A stretch of DNA of 12,761 nucleotides from an uncultured Lachnospiraceae bacterium. Its GTDB lineage: Bacteria; Bacillota; Clostridia; Lachnospirales; Lachnospiraceae. Made by a program: the position numbers and the translations under genes. Below are positions 1 to 6,188 of the stretch, in pieces. The stretch covers positions 1 through 12,761 of the forward strand of contig UQVK01000107.1 of assembly GCA_900544445.1 (NCBI GenBank). Reading direction: 5' to 3'. Below the pieces are notes generated by a model. That model was not told the DNA's origin, searched no databases, and worked only from the letters and a program-made list of their open reading frames with translations. Each line of letters begins with the position of its first letter. Within the stretch, counting starts at the first letter, position 1.

Positions 1-1
1 C

Positions 2-140
2 TATGAAGAATGGGATGTGGCAGAGCTGGAGGATCATAACCAGGCGGCCACCATTTTCCAGGCTGTCGGCCGGCGACGTGATTGCCGTGCTCACTGAGGA
101 AGGAACGGACAATATTCTGAAAATATGGATTGTAGAGTAA
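2..140 (+). pseudogene. 3' end of an unrecognised gene, apparently frameshifted
   Basis: Two overlapping frames each look coding in part. The frame starting at base 2 reads YEEWDVAELEDHNQAATIFQ and then hits a stop at 95-97. The frame starting at base 3 becomes protein-like from about base 63 (LSAGDVIAVLTEEG, ending KIWIVE) and stops at 138-140. Removing one G near the CAGG at about 58-61 joins them into one continuous C-terminus. I do not recognise the family. The gene sits directly upstream of an ABC ATPase, so an efflux adaptor or permease partner is possible, but no motif shows this. The gene begins outside the window. Either a real frameshift or a sequencing indel would explain the pattern. 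Confidence 0.4.
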
Positions 141-197
141 GCGGAGGAGTCTGCGGCGTACGCGCTTAACGCATAACGCTTCGGCATGGAGGAGAAT

Positions 198-884
198 ATG
201 GAAATCAACCGGGAACTGATCATAGACATGAACAACATCAATAAGGGCTACATGCTTGGGGATGAGAAGGTGCCCGTCCTGAAGGATGTCTGCTTTCAGG
301 TTCGGAAAGGGGAATTTGTCGCCATCCTCGGGCCCTCCGGCTCCGGAAAAACCACACTGATGAACATCATCGGCTGCATGGATCTGGCTGACGACGGAGA
401 GTATTATCTGGACGGGAATCCGATTCACGAGATGGAGGAAAAGGAACTGAATGACGTCAGAAACCGGGAAATCGGCTTCATTTTTCAGAATTATCAGCTC
501 ATTCCCACCTACAATATCCTGCAGAACATCATCATGCCGCTGGTGGTGCGCGGCATGCGGTCAAAGGAAGCGGAGGAGCGCTGCATGGATACCATAAGGC
601 TCCTCGGAATCGACCACAGGCTTTTGCACAAGCCGGCGGAACTGTCCGGCGGACAGAAGCAGAGGGCGTCCATCGCGCGGGCTCTGGTGGGGAATCCCGC
701 GCTTCTTCTCGCCGACGAGCCCACCGGCGCGCTGGACAGCAGCAGCGGTAAAGAAGTCCTGAAGCTGTTTGAAAAGCTGAACGACATGGGAAATACCATT
801 GTGATGATCACCCACGATCTCAATGTTGCCAGAGCGGCCGGCAGAATCGTACATATCATTGACGGACAGCTGAGTGAAGACTGA
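198..884 (+). CDS. ABC transporter ATP-binding protein, LolD/MacB (macrolide/lipoprotein export) type
   Basis: This is the cytoplasmic nucleotide-binding subunit of an ABC transporter, which hydrolyses ATP to drive a partner permease. All core motifs are visible, counting from the start chosen here: Walker A GPSGSGKTT at residues 45-53, Q-loop Gln at 97 (GFIFQNYQLIP), signature LSGGQKQR at 149-156, Walker B LLLADEP with Asp173/Glu174, D-loop GALD, and the switch His at 206 (MITHD). The 228-residue length and the GFIFQNYQL and DEPTGALD wording fit the MacB/LolD/FtsE group. An upstream ATG at 186 is in frame, but the GGAGG at 188-192 lies between the two and is well spaced for the ATG at 198, so I use 198. 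No permease follows: a hairpin terminator comes 10 bases after the stop, so any partner must lie upstream or elsewhere. The substrate cannot be told. Confidence 0.93.
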   Translation: MEINRELIIDMNNINKGYMLGDEKVPVLKDVCFQVRKGEFVAILGPSGSGKTTLMNIIGCMDLADDGEYYLDGNPIHEMEEKELNDVRNREIGFIFQNYQLIPTYNILQNIIMPLVVRGMRSKEAEERCMDTIRLLGIDHRLLHKPAELSGGQKQRASIARALVGNPALLLADEPTGALDSSSGKEVLKLFEKLNDMGNTIVMITHDLNVARAAGRIVHIIDGQLSED

Positions 885-894
885 ATTTTACCGA

Positions 895-921
895 AAACGG
901 ACTGACGGCGTCAGTCCGTTT
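895..921 (+). terminator. Hairpin terminator after the ABC ATPase gene
   Basis: A perfect 12-bp stem (895-906 with 910-921) closes on a 3-base loop (GGC) and begins 10 bases after the stop codon. The 3' arm ends in TTT and continues GTCACATTC, so the U-tract is short. It is a likely but not ideal intrinsic terminator. Confidence 0.6.
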
Positions 922-967
922 GTCACATTCTGCATGGCGCCTTTCGTAAAATTTACAGGGAAAGTGA

Positions 968-996
968 TTAACAAAACGGCGCGCTTATGGTAAGAT
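968..996 (+). promoter_or_regulatory. Sigma-A-like promoter for the lactonase-family gene
   Basis: TTAACA at 968-973 (5/6 to the -35 consensus) and TAAGAT at 991-996 (4/6 to the -10 consensus) are separated by 17 bases. It lies after the preceding terminator and about 60 bases before the gene start. Confidence 0.5.
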
Positions 997-1055
997 AAGA
1001 AAAAGTGTGAAATATGGCTGTAGAAGGCAATCTTAACATTGACGGAGGGAAGAGA

Positions 1056-2117
1056 ATGGGACAGGAAAAATATGTGGCCTACGTTTCTACCTATACGATA
1101 GGGGATCAGAGGGAATACGGTATTACGGTATTTGATGTGGATATGGAAAAGGGAAGATTTCATGAAAAAGAGAGGGTTAAGATCACCAATTCCTCCTACG
1201 TGACGATTTCCCATAACCAGAAGTTCCTTTATTCCATTACGGATTTTGGTGTGGAATCCTTTTCCATCGGAACGGATGGAAGCCTTACGGCCATCAATCT
1301 TGGTTCTATCAACGGCATGCGCGGCTGCTATGTTTCTACGGATTATGAGGACAGATATCTGTTCGTCGCGGGTTATCATGACGGTAAGCTTACGGTCCTG
1401 CGCATCAATGAGGATGGAAGCGTTGGCGAAATTACGGAGGAAATCTACTTCAAGGGCCTCGGCATTGTGGCGGAGCGCAATTTCCGTCCCCATATCAGCT
1501 GCGCCAAAATGACGCGGGACAACCACTATCTCTGCGTAGCGGATCTGGGAATGGATCACACCAACGTATATCGTCTGGATCATGCGACCGGAAAACTCAG
1601 TCTGGTGGACGTGATCCGAAGCGATCTGGAAAGCGGCCCCAGACATCTGAAGTTCAGCAAAGACGGAAAATATCTGTACATCGTTCATGAGCTGAAGAAT
1701 TGTATCGACGTATATTCCTATCGGGAAGAAAAAAACAACCCGTTTTTTGAGAAAATTCAGACGGTCAGCACTCTGAATAACTATCATGCCGGCGGCTCCA
1801 CTGCGAGCGCGCTGAATCTGTCGGAGGATTTCAACTATCTGTGCAGCTCCAATGCGGGTGACAACAGCGCGTCGGTTTACCGGATCGATCAGAAGACGGG
1901 ACTTCTGACAAGACTTTTGTGCCTTCCGATCAGCGGGGAATATCCGAAGGATGTGGCATTATTCCCGGACAACCGTCATCTGGTATCTCTGAATCAGGAT
2001 TCCGGCACGCTGACTTTTTTCAGTGTGAATCTGGAAAGAGGGCTGCTGGTCATGAACGGGCCGGAACTGAAGGTGGCGCAGCCAAACTGCGTGATTTTCC
2101 ATAAGATTACGGGGTGA
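1056..2117 (+). CDS. Lactonase family protein, 6-phosphogluconolactonase (YbhE/Pgl) type beta-propeller
   Basis: The protein belongs to the seven-bladed beta-propeller lactonases, whose best known member hydrolyses 6-phosphogluconolactone to 6-phosphogluconate in the oxidative pentose phosphate pathway. It has no signal peptide and should be cytosolic. Repeated blade-like stretches are visible, each a short strand run ending in a xDGKYLYI-type turn. Family-like segments include GPRHLKFSKDGKYLYIVHEL, starting at residue 194, then YHAGGSTASALNLSEDFNYL and GEYPKDVALFPDNRHLVSLN. At 353 residues it is slightly longer than E. coli Pgl (about 331). The ORF extends in frame to an ATG at 1014, but a GGAGGG Shine-Dalgarno just before 1056 decides the start. 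It has its own promoter and terminators on the left. Members of this fold act on other lactones or have unknown substrates, so I give no gene symbol. Confidence 0.85.
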   Translation: MGQEKYVAYVSTYTIGDQREYGITVFDVDMEKGRFHEKERVKITNSSYVTISHNQKFLYSITDFGVESFSIGTDGSLTAINLGSINGMRGCYVSTDYEDRYLFVAGYHDGKLTVLRINEDGSVGEITEEIYFKGLGIVAERNFRPHISCAKMTRDNHYLCVADLGMDHTNVYRLDHATGKLSLVDVIRSDLESGPRHLKFSKDGKYLYIVHELKNCIDVYSYREEKNNPFFEKIQTVSTLNNYHAGGSTASALNLSEDFNYLCSSNAGDNSASVYRIDQKTGLLTRLLCLPISGEYPKDVALFPDNRHLVSLNQDSGTLTFFSVNLERGLLVMNGPELKVAQPNCVIFHKITG

Positions 2118-2163
2118 CAAAAAACGGCTTTTTCAATCATAACCGGAGAAAATGCCTGTGAAT

Positions 2164-2198
2164 AAAGGTCCCCTGCAGATCGTGTGCAGAGGACCTTT
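2164..2198. repeat. Intergenic inverted repeat between the lactonase and GH3 genes
   Basis: AAAGGTCCCCTGCA (2164-2177) pairs with 2185-2198 over 14 positions with a single C:A mismatch, across a 7-base loop. No T-run follows on the plus strand (ACCATAAAA), and it ends 23 bases before the GH3 Shine-Dalgarno. It could be a weak terminator, an mRNA-processing or stability hairpin, or an operator. I found no convincing separate promoter for the GH3 gene, so partial read-through from the lactonase gene is possible. Confidence 0.5.
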
Positions 2199-2233
2199 AC
2201 CATAAAAAGAAGGAAAAAACGGAGGAAAAGAAA

Positions 2234-4597
2234 ATGGAAAAGTGGACCAGAATCGCACACCAGCCCTGTCTTCCCATGGGAAAGGATGGCAGACGCGTGA
2301 CGGCGTGCGAGGAACATATCGCCCTGTCCCTTGCAGCGGCCGAGGAAGGAATGGTACTTCTGAAAAATGAAGGAGAGGTGCTTCCTCTTTCTGTGGGGAC
2401 GAAGCTGGCCGTATTCGGCAAGGGACAGATCGATTATGTCCGGGGCGGCGGAGGGAGCGGAGAGGTTACCACCTCCTACACCCGCAATATTTATGAAGGT
2501 CTGAAGATTAAGGAAGCGGAGGGAAAGGTACAGGTATTCGATGCGCTTTCCGCTTTTTATGAGGAGAACGTGAGACAGCAGTATGCAGCCGGCGCAGAAA
2601 TCGGAAAGACGGTGGAGCCGGAAATCCCGCAGGAGCTGCTTGCAGCAGCGCGCAGATTTGCGGATACGGCTGCGGTGGTCATCAACCGTTTTTCCGGGGA
2701 GGGATGGGACAGAAAAGGCATTCCCGGCGATGGGGACTTCTATCTTTCCCCGCAGGAGCAGGCTATGGTGGAGGCGGTAAAGGCCGCGTTTCCCAGAGTG
2801 ATCGTCGTCCTGGATGTGGGAGGCATGGTAGATTCTTCCTGGTTTAAGGATGTGCCTGCCATTCAATCCGTGCTTCTGGCCTGGCAGGCGGGAATTGAGG
2901 GAGGACTTGCCATTGCTGAGCTTCTGTGCGGAGACGCAAACCCTTCCGGAAAGCTTGTGGATACGTTTGCGGGCTCCTTTGACGATTATCCTTCCTCTGC
3001 GCATTTCAACGATTCCGAGGATTATGTGGAATATACGGAAGATATTTATGTGGGGTACCGTTACTTTGAGACGATCCCCGGCGCGGCCCGGAAGGTGAAT
3101 TATCCCTTCGGCTTCGGCCTTTCCTATACACAGTTTGCGATTGATCAGATAAGGGGAGAAGAGAAGGACGGAATGATCCGCCTTTCCGCCTGCGTGACCA
3201 ACGTGGGCGAACGGGCGGGAAAGGAAGTGGTTCAGGTCTATGCGCAGGCCCCTCAGGGAAAGCTGGGCAAGCCGGCAAGAACCCTTGTCTCCTTTGTAAA
3301 AACCAGGCTTCTTGCGCCTGGAGAGACACAGACGGTCTTTCTTTCCTTTGCCGTGGATTTCCTTGCCAGCTATGACGACCTGGGAAAGGTGGCGAAATCC
3401 GCGTATGTCTGTGAAGCGGGCGGCTACCGTTTTCATCTGGGAAATTCCGTGAGAGATACGGTTGAGGTACCCTTTGTTCATACAGAGCCGGCGGACCGCG
3501 TTGTGCAGCAGCTTACGCAGCGGGTGGCTCCTGTGGCACTTCCGGAGCGGATGCTGGCGGACGGAAGCTATGAAGCGCTTCCTGTGACTCCGGGCGGAGA
3601 AAAGGATAGGAACCCGGCCTTTGTAGAAGGCCTGCAGCCCCATAAGGGGAACTGGCGGGATGAGCTGGCGTGCTCCACGGGCAAGGGGGAAGGCGCTGAA
3701 ACACCCGGCCGGAAATTCCTGCTCATGGATGTGGTAAACGGCGCCTGTACCATGGATGAATTCCTTGCACAGCTGACTAACGGTCAGCTCATTGACCTGC
3801 TCTGCGGCCAGCCGAATACGGGCGTGGCGAATACCTTCGGCATGGGAAATCTGCCGGAATACGGTGTCCCGAACCTGATGACGGCGGACGGTCCCGCGGG
3901 CGTGCGGATTCAGCCTCAGATGGGCGTATGTACGACGGCCTGGCCCTGCGCCACCCTGCTTGCCTGTACCTGGAATACGCAGATTGTGGAACAGGTGGGC
4001 GCTGCGGGAGCTCTGGAAATGAAGGAGAACAACCTTGGCGTGTGGCTGACTCCCGCCATGAACATCCACAGAAGCCCGCTGTGCGGCCGAAACTTTGAAT
4101 ACTATTCCGAGGATCCTCTCATCGCCGGGAAGATGGCTGCGGCGATGGTGCGCGGCATCCAGTCCCGCCACATCGGCGCCAGCGTGAAGCATTTCTGCTG
4201 CAACAATAAGGAAACCAACCGTAAGGAGAGCGATTCCAGAGTATCCGAACGGGCGCTGCGTGAGATCTATCTGAAGGGCTTTGAGATCGCGGTGAAGGAG
4301 GCGCAGCCCTGGACACTGATGACCTGCTACAATCTGGTGAACGGGCAGTACGCCTCTGAACGAAAGGATCTGCTGGCAGGCATCCTCCGGGAAGAGTGGG
4401 GCTTTGAAGGCATGGTCACTACGGACTGGTGGAACAAGGCTTATCAGTATAAGGAGATCAAGGCCGGAAATGATCTGAAGATGGGAGCCGGAGAGCCTGA
4501 CGCGGTGCTGGAAGCCCTCCGGGAAGGAAAGGTGATCCGGGAAGAAATCGCGGCCTGCGCGAAGCGGGTGCTGGAAACCATCATGAAGTTTGACTGA
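2234..4597 (+). CDS. Glycoside hydrolase family 3 enzyme with permuted domain order (beta-glucosidase-like)
   Basis: GH3 enzymes are retaining exo-glycosidases that release sugars such as glucose or xylose from beta-linked oligosaccharides. Usually the (beta/alpha)8 barrel comes first, followed by the alpha/beta sandwich and a FnIII-like domain. Here the order is reversed. Residues 25 to about 285 form the sandwich (AAEEGMVLLKNEGEVLPL at 35-52). A FnIII-like domain follows NYPFGFGLSYT (from 289). The barrel comes last, from about residue 508, with GRNFEYYSEDP (618-628), KHF (652-654) and the nucleophile motif MVTTDWW. Asp731 is the predicted nucleophile and Glu156 (RFSGEGWDR) the likely acid/base. 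No signal peptide is present, so it probably acts in the cytoplasm on imported oligosaccharides. The 787-residue length fits the permuted GH3 enzymes known from Ruminococcus albus and Butyrivibrio. A GGAGGA at 2221-2226 lies 7 bases before the start. Sugar specificity cannot be read from sequence alone. Confidence 0.93.
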   Translation: MEKWTRIAHQPCLPMGKDGRRVTACEEHIALSLAAAEEGMVLLKNEGEVLPLSVGTKLAVFGKGQIDYVRGGGGSGEVTTSYTRNIYEGLKIKEAEGKVQVFDALSAFYEENVRQQYAAGAEIGKTVEPEIPQELLAAARRFADTAAVVINRFSGEGWDRKGIPGDGDFYLSPQEQAMVEAVKAAFPRVIVVLDVGGMVDSSWFKDVPAIQSVLLAWQAGIEGGLAIAELLCGDANPSGKLVDTFAGSFDDYPSSAHFNDSEDYVEYTEDIYVGYRYFETIPGAARKVNYPFGFGLSYTQFAIDQIRGEEKDGMIRLSACVTNVGERAGKEVVQVYAQAPQGKLGKPARTLVSFVKTRLLAPGETQTVFLSFAVDFLASYDDLGKVAKSAYVCEAGGYRFHLGNSVRDTVEVPFVHTEPADRVVQQLTQRVAPVALPERMLADGSYEALPVTPGGEKDRNPAFVEGLQPHKGNWRDELACSTGKGEGAETPGRKFLLMDVVNGACTMDEFLAQLTNGQLIDLLCGQPNTGVANTFGMGNLPEYGVPNLMTADGPAGVRIQPQMGVCTTAWPCATLLACTWNTQIVEQVGAAGALEMKENNLGVWLTPAMNIHRSPLCGRNFEYYSEDPLIAGKMAAAMVRGIQSRHIGASVKHFCCNNKETNRKESDSRVSERALREIYLKGFEIAVKEAQPWTLMTCYNLVNGQYASERKDLLAGILREEWGFEGMVTTDWWNKAYQYKEIKAGNDLKMGAGEPDAVLEALREGKVIREEIAACAKRVLETIMKFD

Positions 4598-4631
4598 AAA
4601 AGTTTATTTTGCTGAAATTTAAAAATTGAAA

Positions 4632-4686
4632 ATCCGCTCCGATCTGGTGCGTCTACAAAGCGCACCGGATCAGGGCGGATATTTTT
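4632..4686. terminator. Bidirectional terminator between convergent GH3 and aroC genes
   Basis: A 20-position stem (4632-4651 with 4661-4680) carries two G:U wobbles and one C:A mismatch around a 9-base loop. On the plus strand it runs into ATTTTTG (4681-4687), a good U-tract. On the minus strand it is followed by a T-rich stretch (complement of 4613-4631). It lies 34 bases after the GH3 stop and 9 bases from the aroC stop, so it can end both transcripts. Confidence 0.85.
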
Positions 4687-4695
4687 GTCGGCTGT

Positions 4696-5790
4696 TCATC
4701 CCCCATAGAAATCCCGGATGCGGTCCAGCCTTGCGGTCATGTTGGAGAGAAGGGCGTCTGCGAGCACCAGAGAGGTCATGGCTTCCACCACCACCACGGC
4801 GCGGGGAACAATGACGGGATCGTGGCGGCCCTTAATGCGGATAGTGATGTTCTCCCCGTCCCGGGTTACCGTCTGCTGCTCCGAGAAAATGGAAGGAGTG
4901 GGCTTGATGTGTGCACGAAGCAGGATGCGGCTGCCGTCGCTGATGCCGCCGAGGATTCCTCCCGCGTGGTTGGTTTCCTTTTCCACACGGCCGCCGCACA
5001 TGTGGAAGGGGTCGTTGTTTTCAGAACCTTTCGCCTGCGAAACAGCAATGCCGTCGCCGATCTCCACCGCCTTTACGGCACCGATGGACATGACGGCTCC
5101 CGCGAGAGCGGCGTCCAGCTTGTCGAATACGGGATCGCCGAGCCCGGCGGGAACGCCGTCTGCAAAGCACTCCACAACGCCGCCGCAGGAGTCCTGCTGC
5201 TTCATGCATGCCTCCAGATAGTCCTGCGCCCGGAGAGACGCATCCGCATCCGGCATGCAGAGCGGATTTCTGGAAATCTCTTCCTGACAGAAGCTCTCAC
5301 AGGCGACGGGGCCGATGCTTTTGGTGTAGGCGCAGACCCGGATGCCGAGCTGCTTCAAAAACAGGGACGCGACTGCCCCCGCCGCGACTCTTCCCGCGGT
5401 CTCCCGGCCGGAAGAGCGTCCGCCGCCCCGGTAATCCCGGAAACCATACTTCTGGTCAAAGGTATAATCGGCATGTCCCGGTCTGTAATAGGAAGCGATT
5501 TCGCTGTAATCGGAGGAGCGCTGAGAAGTGTTGGGGATGAGAAGGCTGATGGGCGTTCCGGTGGATCTTCCCTCAAACACGCCGGAAAGGATCTGTACCT
5601 CGTCCGCTTCCTTCCGGGGCGTGGAAAAGCGGCTGCCTCCCGGTTTCCTGCGGTCCAGAAAACTCTGAATTTCCACTTCGCTGAGGGGAAGTCCTGCGGG
5701 AACGCCGTCCACGACGACGCCCAGAGCCTTTCCATGGGATTCTCCCCATGTGGTGATTCTGAACTGTTTTCCAAATGTATTTCCGGCCAT
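4696..5790 (-). CDS. aroC: Chorismate synthase
   Basis: Chorismate synthase converts 5-enolpyruvylshikimate-3-phosphate to chorismate, the last shared step towards phenylalanine, tyrosine, tryptophan and folate. It is a cytosolic enzyme that needs reduced FMN. Conserved segments are all present: FGKQFRITTWGESHG at residues 6-20 (His19), DRRKPGG at 46-52, RPGHADYTFDQKYGFRDYRG at 103-122 with His106 in the usual catalytic position, GGGRSSGRETAGRVAAGA at 122-139, HAGGILGGISDG at 275-286 and RHDP at 322-325. The 364-residue length is normal. An in-frame ATG at 5820 would add ten residues, but AGGAGGAGC at 5794-5802 is spaced for the ATG at 5790, which also gives the canonical MAGNTFG start. The gene stands alone, without other shikimate genes. 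It converges on GH3, and its leader contains the structured element at 5822-6008. Confidence 0.97.
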   Translation of the reverse strand: MAGNTFGKQFRITTWGESHGKALGVVVDGVPAGLPLSEVEIQSFLDRRKPGGSRFSTPRKEADEVQILSGVFEGRSTGTPISLLIPNTSQRSSDYSEIASYYRPGHADYTFDQKYGFRDYRGGGRSSGRETAGRVAAGAVASLFLKQLGIRVCAYTKSIGPVACESFCQEEISRNPLCMPDADASLRAQDYLEACMKQQDSCGGVVECFADGVPAGLGDPVFDKLDAALAGAVMSIGAVKAVEIGDGIAVSQAKGSENNDPFHMCGGRVEKETNHAGGILGGISDGSRILLRAHIKPTPSIFSEQQTVTRDGENITIRIKGRHDPVIVPRAVVVVEAMTSLVLADALLSNMTARLDRIRDFYGG

Positions 5791-5821
5791 GATGCTCCTC
5801 CTGTTGTGTAGTGCGTTCATT

Positions 5822-6008
5822 GGTTACAGTTCACTCCGCGCCATTCGCAAAGCCGCGCTACGCGCTCTCCGCTGCTTCGCAGCTTCGAAGAATCGTCTCT
5901 GACGATTCTTTGCTCATAACATGGCCTCCCTCCGTCCGCTCAGAGCCAGTCATCTGTTCGTGCAAGCACGACAGCTGCCTGGTTCTGGCGGACGAGTGAA
6001 CTGTAACC
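5822..6008. repeat. 187-bp structured inverted-repeat element (MITE-like or leader RNA)
   Basis: The ends are perfect 15-bp inverted repeats, GGTTACAGTTCACTC (5822-5836) and its complement (5994-6008). Inside, four more hairpins fill most of the space. One is 5934-5949 with 5979-5993 (15 bp, one bulged T, one wobble), which encloses 5954-5963 with 5966-5974 (9 bp, one bulge). The others are 5888-5897 with 5901-5910 (10 bp, loop TCT), 5871-5875 with 5879-5883, and a GC-rich one at 5851-5866. Folded, this is a closed multi-branched junction. The geometry resembles non-autonomous miniature inverted-repeat elements; it could also be a structured cis-acting RNA of the aroC transcript. No transposase gene is nearby and no clear target-site duplication is visible. 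Copy number in the genome is unknown. Confidence 0.7.
5858..5917 (-). CDS. Possible 19-codon micro-ORF inside the structured element
   Basis: On the minus strand a GGGAGG (5925-5930) lies 7 bases before an ATG at 5917, opening a 19-residue reading frame, MSKESSETILRSCEAAESA, that ends with TAG at 5858-5860. It lies in the aroC leader and is transcribed in the aroC direction. It is rich in Ser and Glu and has no aromatic residues, so it does not look like a classical aromatic-amino-acid attenuator peptide. The coding stretch overlaps the 10-bp hairpin, which constrains its sequence. It may be a translated leader peptide, a remnant, or chance. I know of no matching family. Confidence 0.3.
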   Translation of the reverse strand: MSKESSETILRSCEAAESA

Positions 6009-6011
6009 TCC

Positions 6012-6040
6012 ATTATACCCCCGATCAACCCCCCGGGCAA
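6012..6040 (-). promoter_or_regulatory. Promoter for aroC (minus strand)
   Basis: Reading the minus strand, TTGCCC (6035-6040) and a perfect TATAAT (6012-6017) are 17 bases apart. Transcription would begin near 6005, at the outer end of the 187-bp element, giving an aroC leader of about 215 bases. Confidence 0.65.
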
Positions 6041-6042
6041 GC

Positions 6043-6071
6043 TTGATTGGAAAAGAAGAATATGATATGAT
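6043..6071 (+). promoter_or_regulatory. Promoter for tgt
   Basis: TTGATT (6043-6048) and TATGAT (6066-6071, 5/6 to consensus) are separated by 17 bases. Its -35 box starts 3 bases beyond the end of the aroC -35 box on the other strand. The transcript leader before tgt would be about 110 bases. It holds only short imperfect hairpins (for example CTGGC/GCCAG and a CCGG-rich one around 6141-6167), and I see no preQ1 riboswitch pattern. Confidence 0.55.
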
Positions 6072-6188
6072 GAAAAGACGTTCCTGTCCGCTGGCCTGCC
6101 AGAAAACAGAAACGGCTGTGATTTTGTAAATGATACGGACCGGACCGGAATCTTCGGTTTGGCCGGATGAAAGGGGAAAATTCAGAGA

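Noticed and set aside
2119..2133. A-run/T-run pair AAAAACGGCTTTTT after the lactonase gene as a terminator
   Set aside because: The stem would be only A:T pairs of about 5 bp, too weak to support a call.
1994..4192. 732-codon open frame on the minus strand opposite the GH3 gene
   Set aside because: It is codon-aligned to the well-supported GH3 gene, has no recognisable domain, and arises from the rarity of TTA, CTA and TCA codons in GH3.
4822..5811. 329-codon plus-strand open frame opposite aroC
   Set aside because: It is a codon-aligned shadow of aroC, whose conserved motifs are on the minus strand.
6072..6188. preQ1 riboswitch in the tgt leader
   Set aside because: The leader lacks the preQ1-I core with its A-rich tail, and the hairpins present are short and imperfect.
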